Shown in pieces: positions 43,009-53,000 of a stretch of 64,000 nucleotides of DNA (position 1 is its first letter; every line of letters starts with the position of its first letter). Location of the stretch: NCBI GenBank assembly GCA_026627345.1, contig JAPNUP010000182.1, positions 27,716 to 91,715 on the forward strand. The letters are read 5' to 3'. A program made the position numbers and the translations under genes. The notes under the pieces are model-generated. The model was not told the origin of the DNA and ran no database searches. It saw only the letters and a list, made by a program, of their open reading frames with translations. The stretch is from Bacillota bacterium (GTDB lineage Bacteria > Bacillota > Bacilli > Alicyclobacillales > SLC66).

Positions 43009-44040
43009 TTATAGCATTTCCTTGAATTCATCTAGCGAAGCCGCACGATACATACTTCTCATCACGTAATTCATGTACGCTTGCGGCTGCAAAGACAGGA
43101 CTGCATTGACCAAGTCGTGCAAGTTGGCTGGACGGTTTTTACGCAGCGCACACAGATACTGCCAGATGTCGTTCGCAGTGACCTCAGCATAACCCAGGAG
43201 ATGAAATTCTTCTTCTTTTTCCGCTAACAGGTGTCTGAGTTCATCTGTCAACCCCGCATCCAAAGGATTGTTCGCAGGCTCCTCATCCGCTTCTTGCGGT
43301 AAAGTGACCTGAGGGGAGTCATCTCCCGTCTCATCCTCGCCCGGGTGCAACTGCTCATGTACCTTACGCGCGAACGCCTGGACAACCTGGTACATCGGCG
43401 AATCGAGCTTCGCTTCCGGCTCAGGCGCCACCGCTTCCGCCTCTAGCAGCGTGAATGGCTGTAGCTCTTGCTGTTCTTGCGCGGCGCTCACATCAGGTTC
43501 AGCGGGAGTCTCCATCGGCAGTGCCTGCTCTACCGGCGCAAATGCGATCGGTTCCTCGCTCGCGGCTGGTATGAGGGGCTCGTCCACCATGTCACGCTCA
43601 CGCACGGCCTCCATTGTAAGGGCGAGCTCAGGCTGTGCGACAGGCACAGGCACAGGCGCCTCTGACGTCTCTGACGTCTCTGACGCGGCGGGTGTCTGTG
43701 CAGTGGCTGGAACGAACGCATACCCGGCGTCGAGCAGTGGAGAACCGGTGTCTTGTATTGCTTCAGGGGCATCTTTTGCATCTGCCACCACTGGCGTCGT
43801 CAAAACGCCCGGCGCCGCCTCCGCATGTGCGCTCAATGCGGCGGGGTCGCTCCTCTTCGCGCCAAAGACAACCCGCCTTGGCGCGACCGTCGGAGTCAAG
43901 GGCTCTTCTTGCGGCATACCAGGCAAAACACTCGCAGCGACAGCGGGCCCTTCGCTCTGCTGTGCTTCCTGAAGGGTCCTTCTACCGAACACCTTGGTGA
44001 TCCCCTGCGGTCTGCCTTGCTCTTGCCGTCCCTCGACCAT
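43009..44040 (-). CDS. comN: ComN-like post-transcriptional regulator with long low-complexity extension
   Basis: 343 residues from ATG 44040, eight bases after GGGAG. The last about 125 residues contain the ComN domain, with EEFHLLGYAEVTANDIWQYL, KNRPANLHDLVNAVLSLQP and AYMNYVMRSMYRAA. B. subtilis ComN is about 98 residues and controls comE mRNA localisation. Here about 215 residues of Glu/Ala/Pro/Val-rich sequence precede it, including KVFGRRT and VVFGAKRS patches and an ETSETSE repeat. Position between secD and spoVB matches B. subtilis. Whether the extension adds a function is unknown. Confidence 0.82.
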   Translation of the reverse strand: MVEGRQEQGRPQGITKVFGRRTLQEAQQSEGPAVAASVLPGMPQEEPLTPTVAPRRVVFGAKRSDPAALSAHAEAAPGVLTTPVVADAKDAPEAIQDTGSPLLDAGYAFVPATAQTPAASETSETSEAPVPVPVAQPELALTMEAVRERDMVDEPLIPAASEEPIAFAPVEQALPMETPAEPDVSAAQEQQELQPFTLLEAEAVAPEPEAKLDSPMYQVVQAFARKVHEQLHPGEDETGDDSPQVTLPQEADEEPANNPLDAGLTDELRHLLAEKEEEFHLLGYAEVTANDIWQYLCALRKNRPANLHDLVNAVLSLQPQAYMNYVMRSMYRAASLDEFKEML

Positions 44041-44190
44041 ATCCTTCACTCCCAGCCTGCATGTCCCTAGTCTTTCCATTGTCTCATCTCGTCACTTTGT
44101 GCGCAAGTAGCCTGTCACGCTTGGACTAATAGAGAGCGCAAACGCATAGGTTCATGTGTACTCCTGCGCAGAGAAAAAGGAGGCACGCAG

Positions 44191-45780
44191 ATGAAAAAGC
44201 AGACATTTATACAAGGTACCTCCATACTGATCGGCGCCAGCCTCATCACGCGTGTGCTCGGCTTCGTCTACCGTATCGCCATCACCCGCTTGATCGGTGC
44301 AGAAGGACTCGGACTATTTCAAATGGTCTTCCCTTTTCTCACGCTGATTCTGACGATTGTGTCGGCCGGCATGGGTGTCGCGATATCGAAGCTCGTCGCA
44401 GAGTCCACCGTACGCGGTGATCGGCGACGCATTCGCCGTATTCTGACGATTGGGCATGGCATTACGCTCAGCCTCGCCGTCATCGCCAGTGTCCTGCTTG
44501 TTTTTTTCGGACACTTACTCGCACGCACGGTCTTTACCGATCCACGCGCTTATTACCCTTTCATCACGCTCATTCCTCTGGTCGCGATCATCGCTGTATC
44601 GTCCGTGCTACGTGGCTACTTTCAAGGGCTGCAAATCATGTCGACGCCATCGGTTGCGGCCATCGTGGAAACCTTGATCCGTATCATCGGTGTATGGGTG
44701 ATCGCAGCTTTGTCCCTGGCGCGCGGACTGGAATTTGCAGCGGCGGCAGTGTCAGCCGGGATGATCCTCGGTGAGCTCGCAGGGTGCTTATATATGATCT
44801 GGGTCTATCGGCGTCGGTCGCGTGTAAGTATGCTCGATCTGCCCCCGTGCACAGCCGAACCCGAACCGTGGACTGCCACATTGCGTGCGATGCTGCAAAT
44901 CGCCATGCCAGTCACCCTCAGTCGCTTTATCGGCTCCATCGCCTATGCGATAGAACCAGTGCTCGTCACGCGCTCCCTGTTGGCCGCAGGCGCAACGGCC
45001 GGCATTGCCACACGCCTGTACGGCGAGTACAGTGGCATGGCGATCCCGCTGCTCGTATTTCCGACCGTGTTCACCTACTCGATGGCAGTGCAGCTTGTCC
45101 CTTCGATATCGGAAGCGGTGGCATCCGGCAATAAAAACACGGTCACGCGGCGTCTTGTACAGTCCTTTCGGGCTACAGCACTCGTTGGCTTTCCTACGTC
45201 GCTCATCTTGTTACAGTTCGCCACGCCGCTTTGCCAGGCGATCTACAATCAACCGCAAGTCGGTCAACTGCTTGCTATCATGGCGCCTTGTGGCTTTCTT
45301 TTGTACCTGCAAGGTCCGCTTTCAGGCATCTTGCAAGGTGTCAACAAAGCGGGGATCGTCATGCGTAACTCCCTGATCGGATCTGGCGTCAAACTTGTCG
45401 TCATCTACTTTTTAGCGCGCGATCCGCAGATCGGGGTGGCGGGCGTCGCTTGGTCACTGACGATTGCGGTAACGCTGACCACCTTGTTACACATCGGATC
45501 GGTCCACCGCCTGCTCGGGTTTTACGTAGACACCCGTGACACCGCGAAGATTCTCGCTTTAACTCTGATTATGGGCATCGCGATGAAGTTTGCATGGGAG
45601 GCGCTGAGCCCTGTGATGCACCTCACTGCCGCACTGACCACTGTGATCTCAGGAGGCATTGCACTATACATTTTCATGCTGCTTATGACGCGTACGATCA
45701 CCTCGCACACGCTCACCCGCATCCCAGGTGTCGGCCGTGTACTCGCTCGCGCCGCTCGTCTCGTGCCCTTCGCGCGATGA
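44191..45780 (+). CDS. spoVB: Stage V sporulation protein B (MurJ/Wzx-like lipid II flippase family)
   Basis: 529 residues, from ATG 44191 after AAAGGAGG. About fourteen membrane segments are present, with an N-terminal KKQTFIQGTSILIGASLITRVLGFVYRIAITRLIGAEGLGLFQM block typical of the SpoVB group of the polysaccharide exporter superfamily. In B. subtilis SpoVB is needed for spore cortex synthesis. It stands divergent from comN. Other members of the superfamily could be confused with it, but synteny supports SpoVB. Confidence 0.9.
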   Translation: MKKQTFIQGTSILIGASLITRVLGFVYRIAITRLIGAEGLGLFQMVFPFLTLILTIVSAGMGVAISKLVAESTVRGDRRRIRRILTIGHGITLSLAVIASVLLVFFGHLLARTVFTDPRAYYPFITLIPLVAIIAVSSVLRGYFQGLQIMSTPSVAAIVETLIRIIGVWVIAALSLARGLEFAAAAVSAGMILGELAGCLYMIWVYRRRSRVSMLDLPPCTAEPEPWTATLRAMLQIAMPVTLSRFIGSIAYAIEPVLVTRSLLAAGATAGIATRLYGEYSGMAIPLLVFPTVFTYSMAVQLVPSISEAVASGNKNTVTRRLVQSFRATALVGFPTSLILLQFATPLCQAIYNQPQVGQLLAIMAPCGFLLYLQGPLSGILQGVNKAGIVMRNSLIGSGVKLVVIYFLARDPQIGVAGVAWSLTIAVTLTTLLHIGSVHRLLGFYVDTRDTAKILALTLIMGIAMKFAWEALSPVMHLTAALTTVISGGIALYIFMLLMTRTITSHTLTRIPGVGRVLARAARLVPFAR

Positions 45781-45807
45781 CCGCGCGATGACCCCCGCAA
45801 TGCAAAT

Positions 45808-45860
45808 AAAACACACGCGGTCACGGTGGAAGAATCCACACATCGTGCCGCGTGTGTTTT
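45808..45860. terminator. Bidirectional terminator between spoVB and the YetF-like gene
   Basis: Perfect 13-bp arms AAAACACACGCGG (45808-45820) and CCGCGTGTGTTTT (45848-45860) enclose a loop with a further GTGGA/TCCAC stem. It is T-rich on both exits and lies between two convergent genes. Confidence 0.85.
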
Positions 45861-45878
45861 GTTTATATCGATCAGACA

Positions 45879-46586
45879 TTATAGCGTGGGATTTTGCTTC
45901 TCGACGGCGCTACCATCATCAAGCCGGTCTAGATACAGCGTTTCCCCATCCCATCCCGCGTAGAAGACCTGCTTCTCGGACTGGTACCCTTGTGCGATCA
46001 ACTGCTGTTTCAACCATTCCCTTGATTTGTGAATAGACGCCAGCTTGTCATCGTGGATTTCACCATCTACAATGAGCGATGTCGTCATGACGGTCGGTTT
46101 CGCAGAGATGATCATGTCGTCCGGCGTCAGTGGGCGTTGCCCAGCCTTCGGAAACACCGAGAGCTTGCCAGATGTCTCTAGGATCGCAAATTCCACGTCT
46201 GCGACAGTCGAAATATTTTTCTCGCGCAGTTGCATCAGCAAATCGTTCATGTTATAGCGCGTCCGCTTCATCTCGCTGTCGTTGATCTCACCGTTGGCCA
46301 CTAGGACCGTAGGCTTACCTTCGATTAAATGGTGAATGCGATGATTATGCAACGACAGATAGGACATCCCAATTTGTAGCAAGACGAGAATCCCTGTCAC
46401 AAAGACCCCGTGCCATAGAGGGATGCGTAAATCCTGCAGCGACATAGCGGAAACCTCGGCAATGATGATCGATACAACCAGATCAAAGATGGACAATTTA
46501 CCAATTTCACGTTTGCCCATGATGCGCAGGGACAGAAGTACAAAGAAGTAAGTGAAAAGCGTTCGTAGCAAGAGGGTACTCAACAA
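45879..46586 (-). CDS. DUF421 / YetF family membrane protein
   Basis: 235 residues from TTG 46586, nine bases after GGGAGA. Three N-terminal membrane segments lead to the family's LRIMGKREIGKLSIFDLVVSIIIAE motif. Two cytoplasmic modules follow, with IEGKPTVLVANGEIN and MNDLLMQLREKNISTVADVEFAILETSGKLSVFPK. Relatives in B. subtilis sit in spore or germination contexts, but the molecular function is not settled. It is divergent from trmB, with which it shares 58 bases of control sequence. Confidence 0.9.
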   Translation of the reverse strand: MLSTLLLRTLFTYFFVLLSLRIMGKREIGKLSIFDLVVSIIIAEVSAMSLQDLRIPLWHGVFVTGILVLLQIGMSYLSLHNHRIHHLIEGKPTVLVANGEINDSEMKRTRYNMNDLLMQLREKNISTVADVEFAILETSGKLSVFPKAGQRPLTPDDMIISAKPTVMTTSLIVDGEIHDDKLASIHKSREWLKQQLIAQGYQSEKQVFYAGWDGETLYLDRLDDGSAVEKQNPTL

Positions 46587-46645
46587 CCGGATTCATCTCC
46601 CACACATTGGATCTGTTGCACAGCTTAGTATGAGGAGGAAAGGCA

Positions 46646-47296
46646 TTGCGAATACGGGGCAAGGAAAAAGTTCCGGGACTACTGGAGGCGGCAAAGCCGC
46701 TTTTGCACGACAGCGGGGACGGACCCCTGGTGATTCCGAGTGGTTATGAAAGGCTCTATCTGGAGGTGGGTTGCGGGCGGGGTGGGTTTCTTAGCACCTG
46801 CGCACTGCGAAACCCAGAGGCCTTTTTTGTAGGTTTGGACAAATATACGCCGATTGTCGCGCGCGCGGCGTCGCTGGCCATGGAAAAAGGCCTCACCAAT
46901 GTGCGCATCCTCGATTTGGACGTCGAGCGCGCCGTAGGCATTTTACCTATTGGCGCGTTCAACGCGATCTTTCTCAACTTTTCCGACCCTTGGCCGCGCC
47001 GGCGAAACGCGATCAAGCGCTTGACACACCCACGGCTTCTTCAGATTTTCAGCGACTTTCTTGCACCAGGCGCCCGCCTCGAAATGAAGACGGACAACGC
47101 GTCTCTATTTGCCTACAGCATCGAGATGTTAGAGGCTTCCGGTTGGACGCTGCAGTCTGTCACCAAAGCGCTCCCGGATACACCCGCGCCTGGCGAGGAA
47201 GGTCAATTTCGCTATATTCAGACTGAGTACGAACAGCGTTTTCGGGCTCTCGGCATCCCGATAGGCCATCTGATCGCAACCCCGCCTGGACACTAG
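46646..47296 (+). CDS. trmB: tRNA (guanine-N7-)-methyltransferase
   Basis: 216 residues from TTG 46646, after GAGGAGGAAAG. The SAM-binding motif is LEVGCGRGGFL, and the tRNA methylase catalytic block is FLNFSDPWPRRRN, close to the family NFPDPWPKKRH. The C-terminal block ETEYEQRF is also typical. It makes m7G46 in the variable loop of tRNA. Confidence 0.96.
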   Translation: MRIRGKEKVPGLLEAAKPLLHDSGDGPLVIPSGYERLYLEVGCGRGGFLSTCALRNPEAFFVGLDKYTPIVARAASLAMEKGLTNVRILDLDVERAVGILPIGAFNAIFLNFSDPWPRRRNAIKRLTHPRLLQIFSDFLAPGARLEMKTDNASLFAYSIEMLEASGWTLQSVTKALPDTPAPGEEGQFRYIQTEYEQRFRALGIPIGHLIATPPGH

Positions 47297-47395
47297 ATTC
47301 ATATATTGGTACAGCCCCTCATATACATACCTCGTATCCAAAACTAGCAGACGAACTCGTTTGCAAGATGGACAAGGTTGACGGAGGTGGCCGAT

Positions 47396-47803
47396 GTGAA
47401 GAACAGTATGTGGTCCGATTTGAAGACAGACGTGCATGGATCACCGCTTGTGGTGGGCGTTATCACTGCCTTTTTAGTCTCTTTGTTATGCACCTTGGTG
47501 ATGGCGGGCGTCTACACCTGGTCTACATTGTCTGAGGGTACCCTGCCTTATACGGCGTATACCATCAACGCTGTCTCAGCGCTGCTCGGCGCCATCTTAG
47601 CTGCACGCAGTGCAGGGGCGCGCGGATGGTACTATGGCGGCGTGAGCGCACTAGTCTTTAGCGCCATTCTCGCCATCATCGGCAGTTTGGTAGACTTTAG
47701 CGCTGCCTTTCAGCTCGAAACGATCGTACGCATCGCACTGCTCGGCTTTATTGGCGCGTTTGGCGGCGTGATCGGTGTTAATCTTTCAAATTCTTCGCGC
47801 TGA
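47396..47803 (+). CDS. TIGR04086 family membrane protein (YrzE-like)
   Basis: 135 residues from GTG 47396, eight bases after GGAGG. Four membrane segments with glycine-rich packing stretches are present, typical of TIGR04086 proteins such as B. subtilis YrzE, whose function is unknown. It sits between trmB and yajC. yrzE is beside spoVB and yajC in B. subtilis, so synteny supports the call. Confidence 0.82.
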   Translation: MKNSMWSDLKTDVHGSPLVVGVITAFLVSLLCTLVMAGVYTWSTLSEGTLPYTAYTINAVSALLGAILAARSAGARGWYYGGVSALVFSAILAIIGSLVDFSAAFQLETIVRIALLGFIGAFGGVIGVNLSNSSR

Positions 47804-47815
47804 TTGTTGCACAAA

Positions 47816-47855
47816 AAAGGAGCCTTTGCGCATCGCGCGCGCCAAGGGCTCCTTT
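47816..47855. terminator. Bidirectional terminator between YrzE-like gene and yajC
   Basis: AAAGGAGCC (47816-47824) and GGCTCCTTT (47847-47855) make a perfect 9-bp stem with A- and T-rich flanks, between convergent genes. Confidence 0.75.
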
Positions 47856-47929
47856 GCCATATGGTTCACGGCATAGCCGTGATTTCTTCTCGTAGACGCT
47901 GCTACAATAACGCCATGTCACTTTACAGG

Positions 47930-48208
47930 TTAGTTGGTGCTAGCGTTGGCGCGTTCGCGAACAGAATTGATCGCGCTGCGCTCAAACTCGATCAAATGAT
48001 CGTCTTCCACCTGAAGAACAGCCGTTGCATCGCGCAGTTCCACGACTTTTCCATGCACCCCACCGATCGTGACCACCCGATCGCCCACGCCTAGTGAAGA
48101 CATCATGGCGTTACGGTCTCGCGTTCTACGCTGCTGCGGACGGATCAGCAGGAAATAAAACACGACAAAAATGACGATCAGAGGCAAATACGAAGCCAAG
48201 TCTTTCAC
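47930..48208 (-). CDS. yajC: Preprotein translocase accessory subunit YajC
   Basis: 92 residues from GTG 48208, eight bases after GGGAG. GTG 48214 is too close. One N-terminal membrane helix ends in FLLIRPQQRR, followed by the cytoplasmic GDRVVTIGGVHGKVVEL barrel. It associates with SecDF. Here it lies directly after tgt, as in B. subtilis and many other bacteria. Confidence 0.95.
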   Translation of the reverse strand: MKDLASYLPLIVIFVVFYFLLIRPQQRRTRDRNAMMSSLGVGDRVVTIGGVHGKVVELRDATAVLQVEDDHLIEFERSAINSVRERANASTN

Positions 48209-48233
48209 GAACACATCTCCCTTATGTCAAGTC

Positions 48234-49373
<1,140 letters not shown>

Positions 49374-49416
49374 TTATCCTGAATGAGCGAGTTCTACGGA
49401 TCCTACTCACCTACTG

Positions 49417-50451
49417 TCACCAGATTAACATCGCATCACCAAAGCTGAAAAAGCGGTACTCCGCCTCTACCGCTGCTCGGTATGCATCTAACATGAGCTC
49501 GCGCGTCGAGAGCGCAGACACGAGCATCAGCAGCGTCGATTTGGGCAGATGGAAGTTGGTCAACAGCGCATCTGTCGCAAGAAATGGGACGCCCGGGTAC
49601 AAGAAGATATCCGTCCAGCCAGAGACCATCCCTTGCACGGCTTGTTCTCTCGCACGCGCCGCAGACTCAAGCGCGCGCACTGTCGTCGTACCCACCGAGA
49701 GTACTCGTCCGCCGCGCCCGCGCACTTCCTCAATCTTATGTAAAAGCGATACTGGTACGGAGAAAAACTCCGCATGCATGTGGTGTTCTTCCACATGCTC
49801 GACTTGCACCGGTCGAAACGTGCCTAGGCCAACATGTAACGTGAGAAATTCCACTGCCACGCCGCGCGCGCGGAGCGAATCGAGGATCTCCGTTGTAAAG
49901 TGCAGCCCTGCCGTCGGCGCCGCAACTGATCCTTTGGCGCGCGCATAAACGGTTTGGTAGCGTTCGCGATCCGGTAGCTTCTCGTGAATATAGGGTGGCA
50001 ACGGCATTTCGCCCAAGCGTTCAAACTGTTCTTCAAGCGCCTCACCGAGATCCGAAAAAGCGACGATGCGCGTGCCTTGCTCACCGCCCTCTTGCATGGT
50101 CGCACGCAAGACACCGTCGCCAAACGCGATGACATCTCCGGTTTTCAACCGCTTTCCAGGACGCGCCAACACTTCCCACAATCCATCCGCGTGCGGGCGA
50201 AGCAATAGGAGTTCGATCGCCGCCCCGGTGGCTTCCTTCACGCCGTATAAGCGAGCCGGCAATACGCGCGAGTCGTTGGCAATCAACAGATCGCCTGGCG
50301 ACAGCAGTTGCGGCAAATGCGCGAACTGATCGTGACGCCAGGACTGCGCCTGCTTGTCTACAACGAGCATACGCGAAGCACTGCGATCAGGTATCGGAGA
50401 TTGTGCGATCAGTCGTTCAGGTAAAACATAGTCGTAGTCGTCTGTATTCAT
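49417..50451 (-). CDS. queA: S-adenosylmethionine:tRNA ribosyltransferase-isomerase
   Basis: 344 residues from ATG 50451, after AGAGGTGG. The longer open frame lacks family sequence. It begins YDYVLPERLIAQSPIPDRSASRMLV and contains PLPPYIHEKLPDRERYQTVYA, AAPTAGLHFT and HVGLGTFRPV, all typical. It converts preQ1 on tRNA to epoxyqueuosine using SAM. Its position next to tgt and yajC matches B. subtilis, but ruvB is further away because of the inserted CHY, rsgI and sigI genes. Confidence 0.97.
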   Translation of the reverse strand: MNTDDYDYVLPERLIAQSPIPDRSASRMLVVDKQAQSWRHDQFAHLPQLLSPGDLLIANDSRVLPARLYGVKEATGAAIELLLLRPHADGLWEVLARPGKRLKTGDVIAFGDGVLRATMQEGGEQGTRIVAFSDLGEALEEQFERLGEMPLPPYIHEKLPDRERYQTVYARAKGSVAAPTAGLHFTTEILDSLRARGVAVEFLTLHVGLGTFRPVQVEHVEEHHMHAEFFSVPVSLLHKIEEVRGRGGRVLSVGTTTVRALESAARAREQAVQGMVSGWTDIFLYPGVPFLATDALLTNFHLPKSTLLMLVSALSTRELMLDAYRAAVEAEYRFFSFGDAMLIW

Positions 50452-50581
50452 AAGCTTACACCACCTCTGCCAACCTGTACTATAGCACAGGCGCCAAGGC
50501 AGTTGCGAGTCCGCTGCTTTTGACTGAGCGACGGTGACATGATGCTGCCGCGGCGACGTCATTATGTATACATAGCGTCCA

Positions 50582-50926
50582 TCAGGACGTCGGAAGCTCG
50601 AAATAAAGGTGCAGATGACTTTTGCACCCTGGGTTAAACGGAGACGTGCAGCGCGGACAGGTGGAGTCGTGGGCAAGATAATCAGCCAAGGTCATCGTCC
50701 ATCCGCAAGCCCCGCAAAGAATCGCCGGCTCGTGGGCACGCGCTTGTGGCCACACCACCGCTGGATGATCGGCTGTCTCGTCGTGACACAGATGGCAGGG
50801 ATAGTAGGTATCGCAACATGCGAACCGCAGCGCGATGATGTCTCTTTCACTATGATAGTGCTGACAGCGAGTCTGTTCGTCGATCGCCTGCCCGCGCACC
50901 CGCACAGTGTGGATCATGCGTTCCAA
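50582..50926 (-). CDS. CHY zinc-finger protein
   Basis: 114 residues from TTG 50926, eight bases after GGAGG. The CHY pattern CQHYHSERDIIALRFACCDTYYPCHLCHDE is followed by a second cluster CGACGWTMTLADYLAHDSTCPRC, so at least two or three zinc ions can be bound. Bacterial stand-alone CHY proteins have no established role, while eukaryotic ones are often linked to RING ubiquitin ligases. It lies between rsgI and queA on the same strand. Confidence 0.9.
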   Translation of the reverse strand: MERMIHTVRVRGQAIDEQTRCQHYHSERDIIALRFACCDTYYPCHLCHDETADHPAVVWPQARAHEPAILCGACGWTMTLADYLAHDSTCPRCTSPFNPGCKSHLHLYFELPTS

Positions 50927-50958
50927 CTTCTATGCCTCCTTTGCCTAAACAACGAAAG

Positions 50959-50999
50959 GGGACTGGCCATCACCTGGTGTATGAGGCGCAGCCAATCCC
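50959..50999 (-). terminator. Probable terminator after rsgI
   Basis: GGGACTGGC (50959-50967) pairs with GCCAATCCC (50991-50999) with one mismatch. On the minus strand CCTTTCGTTGTTT follows. It lies just after the rsgI stop and before the CHY gene. Confidence 0.45.
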
Positions 51000-51005
51000 G
51001 TCTGC

Positions 51006-53000
51006 CTACAGCGTGATCCCACCGACTGCTACATTCACATTGCCTGAGGCTGTTTTCTTGTGTTTTTTGTGCTGCGCGCCGGGATGATCTTTGGACTTAG
51101 ACGAAGACTGCGACGGCGACGGTTGACTGCTACTACCGCTGACGTTCACAGAGACGCCAATCCCTACTTGTGCAGTCACATCCGACCCGGTCGTGGTCGC
51201 CGATTTGGGCTTTGTACCCGGTTTTCCGTCCGGCTTACCCGCACTAGGCTTACCTGACTTGCTGCCCTGCTGGCCCGACGTACCAGGTTGACCCGGCGTT
51301 TTGCCCTGCTGCCCCGGTGCACTGGGTTGGCCCGATACGCCCTGCTGACCGGGGTTACCGTCCGGGTGGCCTGAGTGCCTCCCGGTCACCGCTGACGAAG
51401 GGTGAGGACCACCACCGTGGCCCTTGTGCTGATGACCCGCTCCTTGCAGGTGACCCTTTGCCCCAGTGCCGTCACCTTTTTTCGGTGGCACGCTGACGTC
51501 AGGTGTCGTTCCGACCACTGGAAGACTTCCTACGACACCTTTGACGACCGTCCCAAGGCCTGCGGCCTTAGCGCTTTTTCCGTCCGCTCGGCGCGTGCCG
51601 TGAGGTTGATGCTCTGGCGCCTTAGGAGCTGACCCAGTTGCGGTCCCTACTTGCATATCAACGCCGAGACTAGCATCGCCTGCCGGAGCTTTCCCGTCCG
51701 GCTTGTGACCGGTCAGACTCCCCTTATCACCCGTGTGCCCACCTTCTTGAATGGTGATGCCAGGGATCGGCGGCACCGCCCCCGAGGGCGGGGTAACGCC
51801 AGTGCCAAGCCCATTTCGATGACTGACAGGTGGCACCGGTGGGTGAGCTGGCCCGACTTTTCCTTTGAGGTCCGAACCTGCACCGTGTGCCGCACTCGGC
51901 GCTGGCGGCGGCGTGGGTTGTACCGGTTTCACGACAGGTGCCACATGAGCAGAGCCGATGCCTATCGCTGCTACTTTCCCTGTTTTTTCTCCGATCACCG
52001 GCGATACGGTCGGCGGCGGTGCCGTCGCCACCAGCGCGGCCGCCGCCTGCGCCAGTGCTACAGGTGCCGTCGTCTTCTCTGTGTCGGCAGCGTGCCCGAG
52101 CGCCTGTACAAGTTGGGTATCCTCGGACAGCGTACGAACCAGCTTAGACAGATTGCGCGCACCGCCCACCGCTTGCGACAGATGGCCCGACTGCAAAGCT
52201 TTCCAAGACACCTTCTGCCCTTCCATCTTGGCCTGTGCATAAAGCGCTAGCCGCCCCGGGCTCATGTCACTTGCGTGCGCAGCCTGACGCAGTGAACTGG
52301 AAATGACCAGTGACGCCAGTGTGTAACGATGGCCCAACAGTTCATGCGCCACCTCCTGATTCACCTGAGCTTGTAAAGTCGACAACTGCGACTTCTCCGT
52401 CTCCTGTGCACTCGCGGCCGAGGTAGTGACGATGACTGAAGCACCATTATGGAGATACCCTTCTTCTACCACTGCGTGCATGTACTTTTGAATGGCCAGT
52501 CTGATCGGCAATCCAGTCAAACTGACCTGCGCCAACATCCTCTTCCCTGCTCTGTCCATGGCATCTGCGCCAACCACACGATCTTGTCCATTCACGGCCA
52601 ATTCCACGCTTGGATTCACATCGAGTGACACATAAGCAACAGGTGCGGCCCACGCGTTTTGCACCCCGCTAAAAGCAACGACTGCAAGCGCCAGTACCGC
52701 TGCCGCACTCCCGACTGCAAGCGCCTTCCCACGTCCAACTCGTTGACGCAAAGATCCACTACGGCCATCTTGCCGTGCCCGTGCGTCCTTATTCACCGAC
52801 TGTCTACGCACCGCCAGATTGCTCTTCGTGGCTGGGCGATCCGCTAGAGGAAACGCTGCGACCTTCCCTGAAATCGGTACACTCACCTGCGCTCCGACCA
52901 ACATCCCTGGCTCGCGCGCGACGCGCACGAACACCATGTCCGCAGTGAGGGCAATTGCCGTCTCGGCATCGACGAACTCCATAATGACAGCCTGGTTCAT
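51006..53000 (-). CDS. rsgI: RsgI-like anti-sigma factor with very long extracytoplasmic tail
   Basis: 664 residues. The N-terminal cytoplasmic RsgI domain (about 1-50) binds SigI. One membrane segment lies near 92-115. The proximal outer domain YVSLDVNPSVELAVNG is the conserved RsgI module. From about residue 340 the chain is Pro/Gly/Ser/Lys-rich, including a stretch with PGQQG, PGQPG and SGQQG units. Short Val/Gly-rich motifs near the end read VGIGVSVNVSGS and NVNVAVGGI. The ATG overlaps the sigI stop. B. subtilis RsgI is about 380 residues. The tail may sense the envelope or a polymer. Confidence 0.88.
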   Translation of the reverse strand: MNQAVIMEFVDAETAIALTADMVFVRVAREPGMLVGAQVSVPISGKVAAFPLADRPATKSNLAVRRQSVNKDARARQDGRSGSLRQRVGRGKALAVGSAAAVLALAVVAFSGVQNAWAAPVAYVSLDVNPSVELAVNGQDRVVGADAMDRAGKRMLAQVSLTGLPIRLAIQKYMHAVVEEGYLHNGASVIVTTSAASAQETEKSQLSTLQAQVNQEVAHELLGHRYTLASLVISSSLRQAAHASDMSPGRLALYAQAKMEGQKVSWKALQSGHLSQAVGGARNLSKLVRTLSEDTQLVQALGHAADTEKTTAPVALAQAAAALVATAPPPTVSPVIGEKTGKVAAIGIGSAHVAPVVKPVQPTPPPAPSAAHGAGSDLKGKVGPAHPPVPPVSHRNGLGTGVTPPSGAVPPIPGITIQEGGHTGDKGSLTGHKPDGKAPAGDASLGVDMQVGTATGSAPKAPEHQPHGTRRADGKSAKAAGLGTVVKGVVGSLPVVGTTPDVSVPPKKGDGTGAKGHLQGAGHQHKGHGGGPHPSSAVTGRHSGHPDGNPGQQGVSGQPSAPGQQGKTPGQPGTSGQQGSKSGKPSAGKPDGKPGTKPKSATTTGSDVTAQVGIGVSVNVSGSSSQPSPSQSSSKSKDHPGAQHKKHKKTASGNVNVAVGGITL

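Noticed and set aside
43451..43972. Plus-strand open frame opposite comN rich in Ser, Gly and Ala
   Set aside because: It mirrors the low-complexity Glu/Ala/Pro sequence of the minus-strand gene, and it lacks a ribosome site and any domain.
51651..52250. Plus-strand open frame opposite rsgI, Arg- and Cys-rich
   Set aside because: It is the antisense of repetitive coding sequence, with no ribosome site or family features.
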